DNA of 64,000 bases from Shewanella psychrophila (GCF_002005305.1 NZ_CP014782.1:2418001-2482000); one strand, 5' to 3'; counted from the stretch's first letter, positions 1-8,003 are shown. Notes: a model not told the origin generated them from the letters alone. A program made the numbers and translations.

Positions 1-7
1 ATGAAAC

Positions 8-841
8 TTAAAATACAACGGTTTTATTTCCATAAACGATTACTTCTTCATGTAATACCAGCTGAAGTGCCTTACTTAATACACTTTTTTCGACATCTCG
101 TCCATTTTTCGCTAGGTCTTCTGCACTAAAACTATGATCTACAGAAATAACATTTTGATTGATGATCGGGCCTTCGTCTAAACAATTATTCACGAAGTGT
201 GCAGTGGCACCAATGATTTTAACTCCTCTCTCCCAGGCCTGACGATAAGGTGAAGCACCGATAAATGCCGGTAAAAACGAATGATGAATATTGATGATAC
301 GATTGGGATAGCTCTCTACAAATTCCGGCGTCAAGATCCGCATAAATTTGGCGAGCACGACATAATCGGGTTTATAGCCCTCTATCACCTCATTCATCTT
401 CTTCTCATGCTCAAGACGAGTGATATCTTGATGGGAAATAAAATGAAAAGGTATATCAAACTTATCGGCCAATGGTTTAAGTATCTCATAATTTCCAACT
501 ATCGCAGCAATCTCAACATCGAGCCCACCATAATAGGCCTTCATCAAGATATCACCGAGACAATGTGCCTCTTTGGTCACCATGATCACAATCCGCTTCT
601 TACCCGAACTAACTAACTTTACGTGGCTCGCATGAGGGAGAACTTCATCCAAATCAGACAAAATTAATGAGTCATCAAACACACCTTCAAGCTCAGTTCT
701 CATATAGAAGCGCCCTTGAGCGTTATCTACAAACTCACTGTTTTTTATGATATTAAGTTGATGCTTAAAACATACACCCGTTATCTTAGCGATAAGCCCC
801 TGCGCATCGGCACAGTCTGTTATCAACACTTTCCTTTCCAT
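8..841 (-). CDS. purU: Formyltetrahydrofolate deformylase PurU
   Basis: This 277-residue protein hydrolyses 10-formyl-tetrahydrofolate to formate and tetrahydrofolate, balancing one-carbon pools and feeding formate to PurT in purine synthesis. An N-terminal ACT domain (about residues 4-80) is followed by a formyltransferase-type catalytic domain (about 83-277). The catalytic signature NIHHSFLPAF is at residues 184-193 and LDEGPII at 221-227, giving the Asn, His and Asp expected of the family. Length matches the family (about 280). The start at 841 has a purine-rich stretch upstream. The gene is complete and lies just inside the window edge, so its downstream neighbour is not visible. The next gene upstream is the ptsG-like gene on the same strand, ending 69 bp away. 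Confidence 0.96.
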   Translation of the reverse strand: MERKVLITDCADAQGLIAKITGVCFKHQLNIIKNSEFVDNAQGRFYMRTELEGVFDDSLILSDLDEVLPHASHVKLVSSGKKRIVIMVTKEAHCLGDILMKAYYGGLDVEIAAIVGNYEILKPLADKFDIPFHFISHQDITRLEHEKKMNEVIEGYKPDYVVLAKFMRILTPEFVESYPNRIINIHHSFLPAFIGASPYRQAWERGVKIIGATAHFVNNCLDEGPIINQNVISVDHSFSAEDLAKNGRDVEKSVLSKALQLVLHEEVIVYGNKTVVF

Positions 842-910
842 CGTTACCCCTTTAATTCGTAATGCTAATGCATAAATCTAAAGTTAAATTTCAAAATATG
901 ATCGTGGGGC

Positions 911-2380
911 TCATGAGCGAGTATCAATATATCGCTGTAATAACCGACGTAAACTTTCGGCTTTAGTGCCATAAACGACTTGTATTCCGTTGCCAACCAC
1001 CACAACTCCCTTCGCACCAAGCTGCTCTAACCTGAGTTTATCGACTAATTCCGGTTTTTTTACACTGATCCTGAGCCGAGTCAGACATGCATTCAAGTCT
1101 AAGATGTTATCGGCACCACCTAGCGCATTAATTATGGTTCTAAGGCTGGCTTTAGGTTGCTCCTCTTCTTCCATTCGTCCAGGGGTCTTAAGGTTGAAAA
1201 GTAAAATAGAGCCCCGAAAAACTAAGTAATAAATTAATGCTGTTATGGGACCTAAAATCAGAAACCATTCACTATTTTTTGCATTGTTAAATAAGAGGGT
1301 AAAATCCACTAACCCATGTGAAAATACTAGACTGTGATGAATATCCAACGAGATGCAGACAGCATATGCCAGCCCGGTCATTAGCGCATGCAATAAAAAC
1401 AGTATGGGAGCGACAAACATAAAAGCAAACTCTATGGGTTCTGTCACCCCTGTTAACCAGCTGGCAGAAGCGGCTGAGATCATTATGCCTGCAACCCTAT
1501 TTCTCTGCTCCTTGTCGGCACATCGCCAAATAGCAATTGCAGCGGCAGGAAGCCCCCACATCTTAATCAGATAGCCTCCGGCTAAATTACCGGCTAGAGG
1601 ATCGCCAGCAAGGTATCTGGCAACCTCCCCTCTGATCACCTCACCCTCTTTCACAAACTGTCCCATTTCCAAATAAAAAGGAGCATTCCATATATGATGG
1701 AGACCCAATGGGATGAGTAAACGCTCCACTGTTCCATAAAGCGCAAATGCTTGGGCAGGCTTTTGATAAACTACCCAATCAGAAAAACGCTCTATTTGCA
1801 GTGATAAACTAGGCCAGATATGAATGAGCAGATAGGAGAGTGCAATACACAAAGGGATCATCAATAGGGGGGCGCTTCGCCTTCCCTCAAAGAAAGAAAA
1901 TACAGCAGGAAGGCGCACTTTTTCACTTTGCTTAACTGCCAGACAAGTTACAGCCCCAACTAACATGCCACCAGCAATACCAGTGTCTATGGTGTTAACT
2001 CCCCATAACATCCGAGTCGATATGCCATAGACTTCAGCTAGGGCTGCCATGCTTGAAAGGTAAACCCCAAAGCCAAAAACTGCAGTAAATGCGGCTATAC
2101 CTTGATCTTTACAAAACCCGATGGATACAGCGACTGCAAATAACATGGGCATCATTGAAAAGATGAGTTTACCCACAGTCAGCATGACCAAAGAGATTGC
2201 ATCTGGTATAAATGGCAAAGGATTCGATGCCAGACCTATCATGACGCCCGCTGCGGGTAAAATTGCAATCGGAATTAACAGCGCCTGACTCAGCCTCTGC
2301 GCAAATTTAAACCAATGTTGACTAATATATCTTAGGCAACGATTTCCGTATCGATTAATGCGTTCCAACTTTGCAGCCAT
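911..2380 (-). CDS. ptsG: PTS glucose-type permease EIICB (PtsG-like)
   Basis: An inner-membrane phosphotransferase permease that imports and phosphorylates a sugar, most likely glucose, with phosphate passed from a separate EIIA. The hydrophobic EIIC domain spans about residues 25-390 and contains the family signatures ERLLIPLGLHHIWNAPF and TGVTEPIEFAFMFVAPILF. A linker leads to an EIIB domain whose phospho-accepting cysteine is Cys432 in the motif ACLTRLRIS. Length (489) is close to E. coli PtsG (477). The start at 2380 overlaps the flavodoxin gene by 49 bp, so a start slightly downstream is possible; the conserved EIIC beginning is near residue 25. No EIIA, HPr or sugar regulator is adjacent. 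Glucose specificity is inferred from similarity; N-acetylglucosamine or maltose relatives are less likely. Confidence 0.88.
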   Translation of the reverse strand: MAAKLERINRYGNRCLRYISQHWFKFAQRLSQALLIPIAILPAAGVMIGLASNPLPFIPDAISLVMLTVGKLIFSMMPMLFAVAVSIGFCKDQGIAAFTAVFGFGVYLSSMAALAEVYGISTRMLWGVNTIDTGIAGGMLVGAVTCLAVKQSEKVRLPAVFSFFEGRRSAPLLMIPLCIALSYLLIHIWPSLSLQIERFSDWVVYQKPAQAFALYGTVERLLIPLGLHHIWNAPFYLEMGQFVKEGEVIRGEVARYLAGDPLAGNLAGGYLIKMWGLPAAAIAIWRCADKEQRNRVAGIMISAASASWLTGVTEPIEFAFMFVAPILFLLHALMTGLAYAVCISLDIHHSLVFSHGLVDFTLLFNNAKNSEWFLILGPITALIYYLVFRGSILLFNLKTPGRMEEEEQPKASLRTIINALGGADNILDLNACLTRLRISVKKPELVDKLRLEQLGAKGVVVVGNGIQVVYGTKAESLRRLLQRYIDTRS

Positions 2381-2796
2381 GCTTTTGCTTCTACCTCTGG
2401 TTCCATTGTTTCACATGCATCGATTTTTAGCACTTCACCAATACGCTTAGCACTGCATTCTGTAAGCAGCTCATCAAACTTGACCCCTGCACCACAAAAA
2501 GTCTCATAACTAGAATCGCCTAGTGCTATCACCCCGTATTTTAATTCAGGCATGTATGGCGCTGTTGCTTTTAAATTTTCAAACCATGGCTGTATATCTT
2601 CAGGCACATCACCTTGACCCGTAGTGGAACAGATCACCAATAACAGTTCATCTTGTGGAGGGACAAAACCATCTAGTTGATCATGCATCAACAGCGACAC
2701 TTCCCTACTCTCTTCCTTTAGCACTCCTAATAAGGTCTCTGCAACAAACTGTGCATTACCGTAGACAGTCCCAAAAACTAAATTCACTTTTTTCAT
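2332..2796 (-). CDS. yqcA: Short-chain flavodoxin (YqcA/MioC type)
   Basis: A 154-residue FMN-binding electron carrier. The phosphate-binding loop is near the N-terminus (FGTVYGNAQFVAE, residues 8-20), and the isoalloxazine-contacting loops follow (STTGQGDVPED, about 57-67, and ALGDSSYETFCGAG, about 91-104). The length is typical of the MioC/YqcA group. It lies downstream of yqcC and truC on the same strand. In E. coli the order is yqcC-truC-yqcA, which supports the YqcA assignment over MioC. Unlike in E. coli, a 291-bp gap separates it from truC, so it may have its own promoter. Its 3' end overlaps the 5' end of the ptsG-like gene. The redox partner is not known from the sequence. Confidence 0.88.
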   Translation of the reverse strand: MKKVNLVFGTVYGNAQFVAETLLGVLKEESREVSLLMHDQLDGFVPPQDELLLVICSTTGQGDVPEDIQPWFENLKATAPYMPELKYGVIALGDSSYETFCGAGVKFDELLTECSAKRIGEVLKIDACETMEPEVEAKAWLQSWNALIDTEIVA

Positions 2797-3087
2797 GTTT
2801 CAGATCGCCCTGCATTAAAATTAGTTTTATACTTCAAACATACTTTATTGATAGCTTCATGCCAACTTATTCGGCTGAAACTTCAAGGGCCTTAAGATGC
2901 GCCACTTCAGTAGACTCAAGCACATAAAGCATATTCACCGCTCTGCCCATATAAGACGCATGCGCTTTTTTACATCACAACATACTGCAAACAACATTCT
3001 TTTTGGCCTCCCAGAGCAAATTCAAGACAATGACCCCCCAGCATCGGAAGACTCAGAGGAGCTTGTAATCCCTGTGGATAAGACAGC
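2797..3087. other. Intergenic gap between yqcA and truC
   Basis: About 290 bp with no convincing gene. The plus-strand reading frames here are open by chance, have no homology I recognise, and oppose the operon. The gap interrupts an operon that is compact in E. coli. Confidence 0.5.
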
Positions 3088-3906
3088 CTAAACTATCAGG
3101 TATGAACTGTCTGATGCCAAGTACTCATCCTCCCAACCTAAACCCTTGAATAGATCGAGCCATTGTTGCTCCAACTCAGCTTCAATAACAATACGCTCTC
3201 CCGTTCTAGGATGATTGAATGTAAGCTGCTTAGCAATGAGCCAAAGCCTGTTTACCGAGAAGTGCTCCCTAAAAAACTTATTCTGCTTACCATCTCCATG
3301 GGTGGTATCACCAAGGATCGGGTGCCTAAGGTGTGCCATATGACGTCTTAGTTGGTGTTTTCTCCCCGTATAAGGACTTAATTTCACCAGAGCATAACGA
3401 CTGGAAGCATAACGACCGGAAGCAAATGGGATCTCGGTATTTAACAATGGCTGATAACTGGTCACGGCATCTTGAGCAGCCTTATCAGGATCCACATCCT
3501 TATCACCCAAATCATCAAGCTCTACTTTCAATGGATAATCTAGAGTAGCCGCTTCATGCATATTGCCACGAACTATGGCGAGATAATGCTTTTCAACGGT
3601 TTTTTCAGCAAACTGCTCACATAATGCTTTTGCCATTTCACTACTCTTAGTAAAAAGTAACACCCCAGAAGTCGGTCTATCGAGTCGGTGAACAGGAAAA
3701 ACATGGCAACCGACTTTATCTCGAGTTAATTGCATCGCAAAAAATCGTTCCCTACGAGCTAAGTAGGACCTATGCACGAGTAACCCGGCAGGTTTATGAA
3801 TCGCAACGATATCGTCATCTTCAAACAAGATTTCAATTTCGGGCGCTACTTCTTCAATCGTCTCTTCGCCAACGATGTTTTCTTCCGCTTGTTTCGACTG
3901 AGTCAT
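3088..3906 (-). CDS. truC: tRNA pseudouridine(65) synthase TruC
   Basis: An RluA-family pseudouridine synthase modifying U65 of tRNAs in the cytoplasm. The catalytic aspartate sits in HRLDRPTSG. Other family landmarks are KPAGLLVHRS near the N-terminus, the KTG-like segment YTGRKHQLRRHMAHLRHPILGD, and a C-terminal NHPRTGE block. An upstream ATG at 3966 would give 292 residues and a 38-bp overlap with yqcC. I prefer the ATG at 3906 (272 residues), which leaves a 22-bp gap and is closer to the E. coli protein, though neither start has a strong ribosome binding site. The 20-40 acidic residues before the conserved core are unusual for TruC. It is second in the yqcC-truC-yqcA operon. Confidence 0.93.
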   Translation of the reverse strand: MTQSKQAEENIVGEETIEEVAPEIEILFEDDDIVAIHKPAGLLVHRSYLARRERFFAMQLTRDKVGCHVFPVHRLDRPTSGVLLFTKSSEMAKALCEQFAEKTVEKHYLAIVRGNMHEAATLDYPLKVELDDLGDKDVDPDKAAQDAVTSYQPLLNTEIPFASGRYASSRYALVKLSPYTGRKHQLRRHMAHLRHPILGDTTHGDGKQNKFFREHFSVNRLWLIAKQLTFNHPRTGERIVIEAELEQQWLDLFKGLGWEDEYLASDSSYLIV

Positions 3907-3928
3907 GTCACTCACTTGTGTATGTGCT

Positions 3929-4249
3929 TTATCTTGGTTCACTAAGGCATTTATCCAAATCATCAAAAATTTTAATTAATGTGTGCCGCGCTTGTATATC
4001 ACTCCACACATGATGTGCCATAGGCGCGATTGCAATATTACTGGGGAGTTCCTGCCTATTAGCGATCAAAACATGCATTTTGGGAATAAAAATAAACTGC
4101 ACCCAGCTTTCAAATGGCATTGCCTCACAACTAAAAGGTGATGTGTCGGCCATCGCTTCTTCTGAGGGAGTATCCTGGCGCCACAAAGAACGGCGTTTTA
4201 ATTCTTCTTCTAACTCTTGTAGCTTCTGGGTCGTTTTTATATACAACAC
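3929..4249 (-). CDS. yqcC: YqcC family protein (DUF446)
   Basis: A small 106-residue cytoplasmic protein of the YqcC/DUF446 family, function unknown. The sequence is helical, with a conserved central segment of the type MPFESWVQFIFIPKMHVLI at about 47-65, which is characteristic of the family. It is the first gene of the yqcC-truC-yqcA operon. In E. coli yqcC flanks csrB, and here two CsrB-like RNAs lie about 1.7-3 kb away on the far side of two inserted genes. Identification rests on both the sequence and this order. Confidence 0.88.
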   Translation of the reverse strand: MLYIKTTQKLQELEEELKRRSLWRQDTPSEEAMADTSPFSCEAMPFESWVQFIFIPKMHVLIANRQELPSNIAIAPMAHHVWSDIQARHTLIKIFDDLDKCLSEPR

Positions 4250-4408
4250 GTAATAACCTTGCTTTGCGCCTAAGTAAACCTTAGACAGATTAATAGCTGC
4301 TTATCTTGCTTAAGGCCAGTATATTTAGCCGACAATAATACCATCTCAACTCACTTCACCCTATACTAGTCGCCATTACATTACGGATCTCAGTGTTATG
4401 GCAGAAAA

Positions 4409-5422
4409 ATGACAGAAATCACCACCCTTAGCCAGTTTTTATCGACAGCAAATACCCAGTTTCAAGTCTATGATATGGGCAGAAGAGTGCAAAATATTGA
4501 TATAATGGCGTTTCACCAATTCGAGAATCTAACATCGCCTTATCCATATCCAATTCAAGGACATGCTCAGTTCGCTATCGTATTTTGGGATGTGAGCCAA
4601 CAGCATTATATCTGGTTTCTAAAACTCGCATTAGATGAACGCGGCCTACTGTCACCCGCCCCCAGAACCCAATTCATCAAGATGATCATAGAAGCCTTAG
4701 GCCGAGATCCAGCTAAAGAGTTATCAGAAGCAGAGCAACAAAAGCTCGCTAACCATCCTTTCGCTTTTAAACCGTCGGCAGAAAAACTGGCACAGTTTAA
4801 TGCGCTAGTTAGGAAGCAGCTTAACGGTAAAGCCTCTCCTCAATATGAGTATGCGTACCAATACCTCTCAGGACAAGTCTCAGCCGAAAAGTGGCAACAA
4901 GTCGGTCTTCAGGGAATTGCCGATATCTGTGTTAGAGCCAACGAACTCGATCATCTCCAGCAGCTAATCAATAGCTTTGACTACAGTGCTATTGAAGTTC
5001 AGATAGCCCTGTGCCAATGTTTAGAGCATCTCACTCTTGAAAGTAGCCTTGCCGACAAAGTGTTTGAACAACTACTGAGTACCGATAAACAAAATAAACT
5101 CTATTTTTTACGTGCACTGGCATCGAATGATGAATTATCGCAACAAGCGATTTCATATCTTCAGCAACAAGGATTACTCAATGCCGAAGCTTTGATCACT
5201 ATTGCGGCAAGAAATTGGACTGCGCTTAAGCATGAACAAACCAGAACTATTTTCTTAGAAGCCCTGGCAAAACAAGAACAACAATTCTTCAATCAAGTAT
5301 TTGCAGACATTGTAGCAATCCCCTCTTTGCGACCACAGATCCTCGCAGAGCTACGTAATCCAAATCGAAGCCCACAATTAGCATCTGCTATTGGTGGGTT
5401 ATTTAAGGTCATAAAATCATGA
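4409..5422 (+). CDS. DUF3549 family protein
   Basis: A 337-residue soluble protein without signal peptide or membrane segment. It matches, from memory, the DUF3549 family found in Shewanella, Vibrio and relatives. The N-terminal part (1-110) is globular and aromatic-rich (VYDMGRRVQNID, FWDVSQQHYIWFLKL). The C-terminal two thirds reads as helical, HEAT-like repeats rich in Leu, Ala and Gln. No catalytic motif is visible. It is divergent from yqcC (160 bp apart) and overlaps the next gene by four bases (ATGA), which indicates translational coupling. Function is unknown. Confidence 0.8.
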   Translation: MTEITTLSQFLSTANTQFQVYDMGRRVQNIDIMAFHQFENLTSPYPYPIQGHAQFAIVFWDVSQQHYIWFLKLALDERGLLSPAPRTQFIKMIIEALGRDPAKELSEAEQQKLANHPFAFKPSAEKLAQFNALVRKQLNGKASPQYEYAYQYLSGQVSAEKWQQVGLQGIADICVRANELDHLQQLINSFDYSAIEVQIALCQCLEHLTLESSLADKVFEQLLSTDKQNKLYFLRALASNDELSQQAISYLQQQGLLNAEALITIAARNWTALKHEQTRTIFLEALAKQEQQFFNQVFADIVAIPSLRPQILAELRNPNRSPQLASAIGGLFKVIKS

Positions 5423-5808
5423 TGACAGATTTTTTACTTATCGTTGCACTCGTGGTTGTTGCAGCATTTTTTTGGCAATTAAGACAGATGGCAGAAATTA
5501 GTCGCATTTTTGCCCAGAGAGAATGCCAGAAGCAAAAGATACAACTGCTTGCCATTGCTATGGAATCTGCTAAGCCAAGCATAGGCGGCAGTAGTGGACT
5601 CACATGGAAGGCAAAATACCTGCTTGAATTTAGTACCGATGGAATTAATCAGTATCAAGCTGAAATATGGATGCACGGAAAAAAAGTTCAGAGGGTTAAA
5701 TGGCCAATTTTTCCTGAACCAGAATGGCTCGATACACCAGAATCACGCGGCTCAGTCGGTGGTAGCTGTGGCTCTAAAGGCAGCTGTAATACAGGAAAAT
5801 GCAAATAA
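5419..5808 (+). CDS. DUF3301 family membrane-anchored protein
   Basis: A 129-residue protein with one N-terminal membrane helix (residues about 4-20, FLLIVALVVVAAFFW) followed by a cytoplasmic or periplasmic domain. The tail is rich in Gly, Cys and Ser (GGSCGSKGSCNTGKCK), with three cysteines that could bind metal. It fits the DUF3301 family. The start overlaps the stop of the DUF3549 gene by four bases, so the two are cotranslated. The stop codon (5806-5808) is followed at once by nine copies of an 8-bp repeat and then a hairpin terminator at 5912-5943. Function is unknown. Confidence 0.8.
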   Translation: MMTDFLLIVALVVVAAFFWQLRQMAEISRIFAQRECQKQKIQLLAIAMESAKPSIGGSSGLTWKAKYLLEFSTDGINQYQAEIWMHGKKVQRVKWPIFPEPEWLDTPESRGSVGGSCGSKGSCNTGKCK

Positions 5809-5880
5809 GGCTGTAAGGCTGTAAGGCTGTAAGGCTGTAAGGCTGTAAGGCTGTAAGGCTGTAAGGCTGTAAGGCTGTAA
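5809..5880. repeat. Nine perfect copies of an 8-bp tandem repeat
   Basis: The unit GGCTGTAA is repeated exactly nine times with no mismatch, beginning at the base after the DUF3301 stop codon and ending with a partial GGC. Every unit carries TAA. The total length (72 bp) is a multiple of three, but a change of one unit would shift frame only in noncoding DNA here. It looks like a slippage-generated microsatellite. Confidence 0.97.
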
Positions 5881-5911
5881 GGCAAACATAAAAAAAGAAT
5901 CTGTGGAAAAG

Positions 5912-5943
5912 AAAAAGCGCAGCTTCTAGAAGCCGCGCTTTTT
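5912..5943. terminator. Bidirectional intrinsic terminator
   Basis: Two 16-base arms (5912-5927 and 5928-5943) pair with a single G-T wobble. The arms end in A5 and T5, so the structure has a U tract in both directions. On the minus strand it closes the first CsrB-like RNA; on the plus strand it can end the DUF3549-DUF3301 transcript. Confidence 0.9.
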
Positions 5944-6076
5944 GTCTCTTTTGTTAAGCAATCCTGCTATTTATTGTGCTCCCTGCACCATCCATGCGTT
6001 CAATATGCTCCCTGCATCATCCCTGTAACTTCCTGTTAGTTCCCTGTAGCAGTGAATATAAATATTAACTGCTACT

Positions 6077-6336
6077 TCTCCATTTACTCGATAATCCATT
6101 AATCGAGCTTACTCAATCCTTGAGCGTGTCCCTTAAAGCCATCCTTGTATATCCGTATAAAGTTCCATTTACTCGATAATCCATTAACCGAGCTTACTCA
6201 TTCCATGAGCGTGTTCCATTAAAGCCATCCTTGTAAATCCGTTTTGATATATCCCTAGCTTGATAATCCATTTACCAAGCTAACTCATTCCATGAGCGTG
6301 TTCCTTTAAAGCCATCCTTGCTGATTCCGTTCAGTA
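6077..6336 (-). repeat. Three tandem ~87-nt units inside the first CsrB-like RNA
   Basis: Units start near 6077, 6163 and 6250. Each contains a stem with GGA in its loop (for example CTCGAT/ATCGAG around AATGGATT), then a second stem (CTCA/TGAG) with GGA in the loop, then AAGGATGGC and a further GGA. Unit 2 resembles both neighbours. Base changes in one stem arm are often matched in the other: CGAG in units 1-2 against CTTG/CAAG in unit 3. This suggests structure is conserved. Confidence 0.85.
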
Positions 6337-6525
6337 CTTTCCATGTATACAACCTTCCAGATTGCAAACTTTCCATCCTGGATAATTTTGCTTCCTTTTA
6401 GCATAACGCTCAATCCTAGAGCGGCTCATCCTTGATTGAATCCTTTCTGTGACACTCCCTCTACCACTGCTGATCATCCTGATCACTGTATCCATTCACT
6501 TCATACATTTCCTTGTACGAGTTAA

Positions 6526-6531
6526 ATTCTA
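6526..6531 (-). promoter_or_regulatory. Predicted -10 box of the first CsrB-like RNA
   Basis: Minus-strand TAGAAT with no good -35 at 17 bp, as expected for an activator-dependent promoter. It places the start near 6519, immediately before the first GGA motifs. Confidence 0.5.
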
Positions 6532-6687
6532 GATGATCTTGATAATAATAATGCTTAAATACTAAACACTAACATCAGCGCTAACTTGTAGCTACAACAC
6601 CGATAAAAACAAGTCATTGTTTTTCAAGGTTATATTGTTAATTTTGTGGCGTAACTATGACAAAACAATTCTCTTGGCTTACATTCA

Positions 6688-6705
6688 TGTAAGAGATCTC
6701 TTACG
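6688..6705. promoter_or_regulatory. UvrY/GacA/SirA response-regulator box for the first sRNA
   Basis: TGTAAGAGATCTCTTACG is a near-perfect 18-bp palindrome matching the known UvrY/GacA binding consensus (TGTRAG-N6-CTYACA). Its centre is about 177 bp upstream of the predicted sRNA start, the spacing typical of csrB and rsmZ promoters. Confidence 0.85.
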
Positions 6706-6966
6706 CAAGCTAAAGCAAATAAAGATGAAGAGCCACTCAGATTCATCAATTCTGTGCGTATTGCTGTAGAAATACTTGATAGAATAATGCAGGAGCAATT
6801 ATCAAGGTCGAAGCAGAATTGCACAAGAATATGGATATAGGACCTAGAGTAACGCAGGATAAATTACCGAGAAGCTGGATATAGACCTTGCTTACAGCGC
6901 TTTTACTCCCGCTGAAAGATCACATATTTAATAGGGTTGGTATTAAAGATTGGTACATGAAAATGC
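6706..6966. other. Noncoding spacer between the two sRNA genes
   Basis: About 260 bp between the first sRNA's UvrY box and the end of the second sRNA. It is not enriched in GGA on either strand and no gene is recognisable. A short minus-strand open frame covering 6630-6824 overlaps the UvrY box and is judged fortuitous. Confidence 0.5.
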
Positions 6967-7330
6967 CGCGCAAAAGAAAGGGCACACCATTAGGCGTGCC
7001 CGATACTCATACTCTTTAGCTATCCTGCTAACCTACATGCTCCCTGCATCATCCTTAATTACTTAGCTTGCTTCCTTTCTCTTCCCTGGGTCCATTTATC
7101 TGGTGATCCTTATACCAAATCATACTCAATCCTTGAGCGTGTCCTTCTCTCGTTCCTTGAGCCATCTTTTAATCTATCCATGAAATTCACATTCAATATT
7201 AGACTCATTATTCACTTTGAAGTGTGAGCTGCATATCAGCTATTCTGTCCATTTAAATGCTCATTAAATCCCTTTAAAAGCGTTCTAACAACAGATTCGA
7301 TTTCATCCTAAAATCTTTTAACTCGCTGTC
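6967..7330 (-). ncRNA. CsrB-family CsrA-sequestering sRNA (second copy)
   Basis: The minus strand of about 7020-7320 holds 14 GGA triplets and the plus strand essentially none. A terminator hairpin at 6981-7002 ends it. A weak -10 (TATTAA on the minus strand, 7337-7342) gives a start near 7330. A UvrY/GacA box at 7507-7524 lies about 185 bp upstream. The predicted length is about 365 nt, very close to E. coli CsrB. It shares two exact blocks with the first copy: 7037-7054 equals 6005-6022, and 7123-7144 equals 6110-6131. The two are therefore paralogues. The likely role is CsrA sequestration under BarA-UvrY type control, inferred from these features. Confidence 0.84.
6972..7002 (-). terminator. 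Terminator of the second CsrB-like RNA
   Basis: On the minus strand the stem GGGCACGCC / GGTGTGCCC (one G-T wobble, loop TAAT) is followed by TTTCTTTT. A classic intrinsic terminator. Confidence 0.88.
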
Positions 7331-7506
7331 ATCAACTTAATAACAATGATAATAGCGATAACAGTTATATACTTCAGCTATAAGAAAAACGGTAAGACCT
7401 CAGTCACAAGAATATTAAGGGAAACAAATTAACACATTGAATTTAAACAACTAATATTATTCACCATATAAAACAGTGAGTTTTATACCACTTTATCCCA
7501 CGCAGC

Positions 7507-7524
7507 TGTAAGAGATATCTCACA
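7507..7524. promoter_or_regulatory. UvrY/GacA/SirA response-regulator box for the second sRNA
   Basis: TGTAAGAGATATCTCACA, an 18-bp imperfect palindrome matching the same consensus as the box at 6688-6705 and at the same distance from its sRNA. Confidence 0.85.
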
Positions 7525-7653
7525 GAGGCTCAGGACTATGTTTACTTCACATATTTCTCAGATTTGTGAGTAGAAATGAAAGATTAGCTGAAGAATAAAA
7601 TAACTTAATTCAGTAATATTAGTATTAGCGGGCTATCCTTGGATTTTGCAGGT

Positions 7654-7974
7654 TTATCTTTTAAAGACTTGTAAAACTCCTTGGACTAACATCACCCAAT
7701 CCGCCATAAAACTATACAATGGATATTGAAAAGTTGCCGGGCGGTTTTTCTCAAACATGAAATGGCCCACCCAAGCGCAGCCATAGCCCACTATAGGTAG
7801 CAGGATAAGCAGTTGATAATTACCGCTAAAAATACTTACAAAGAAGATAAGCAGTACCAAAATACTACCTAAATAATGCAAATTTCGACAAATTGGATCT
7901 TTATGCTGAGAAAGATAGAAAGGATAAAACTCTTTAAACGATTGGTACCGTATAGGCTCTCCCTTATTCATCAT
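7654..7974 (-). CDS. DUF962/Mpo1-like small membrane protein
   Basis: A 106-residue integral membrane protein of the DUF962 (Mpo1-like, YGL010w-related) family. Conserved histidines lie in SQHKDP (about 22-27), RNLHYLG (about 30-36) and WVGHFMFEKNRPATFQYP (about 68-85). Yeast Mpo1 is an iron-dependent alpha-oxidation dioxygenase acting on 2-hydroxy fatty acids, so the histidines may bind iron, but activity in bacterial members is inferred. Two or three hydrophobic helices span about 33-70 and 85-103. It lies 29 bp downstream of the GNAT gene on the same strand. Two methionines open the frame; the second is equally possible. Confidence 0.82.
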   Translation of the reverse strand: MMNKGEPIRYQSFKEFYPFYLSQHKDPICRNLHYLGSILVLLIFFVSIFSGNYQLLILLPIVGYGCAWVGHFMFEKNRPATFQYPLYSFMADWVMLVQGVLQVFKR

Positions 7975-8003
7975 TCCTCCTCAAAATATTTTCAATATTA
8001 GGA

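Larger units (their letters stand above)
5906..6519 (-). ncRNA. csrB: CsrB-family CsrA-sequestering sRNA (first copy)
   Basis: The minus strand of about 5960-6515 carries 37 GGA triplets against one on the plus strand. Many fall in apical loops of short hairpins: TGATC-AGGAT-GATCA, CGCTC-TAGGATT-GAGCG and CTCAAGGATTGAG. This is the signature of CsrB/CsrC/RsmZ RNAs, which titrate the translational regulator CsrA. A TAGAAT -10-like box (6526-6531) predicts a start near 6519. A UvrY/GacA box lies about 177 bp upstream at 6688-6705, and a strong terminator sits at 5912-5943. At about 610 nt it is long for the family (E. coli CsrB is 369 nt). The extra length comes partly from three tandem units of about 87 nt. 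Ends are predicted, not measured. Confidence 0.86.

Noticed and set aside
2655..3091. Plus-strand open frames of 64-90 codons opposite the yqcA-truC gap
   Set aside because: Low complexity, no recognisable homology, no ribosome binding site, antisense to an established operon.
5809..5880. Short repeat array as a possible CRISPR
   Set aside because: 8-bp units are directly adjacent with no spacers; it is a microsatellite.
6630..6824. 64-codon minus-strand frame upstream of the first CsrB-like RNA
   Set aside because: It overlaps the UvrY box and contains no domain; the region is better explained as sRNA promoter.
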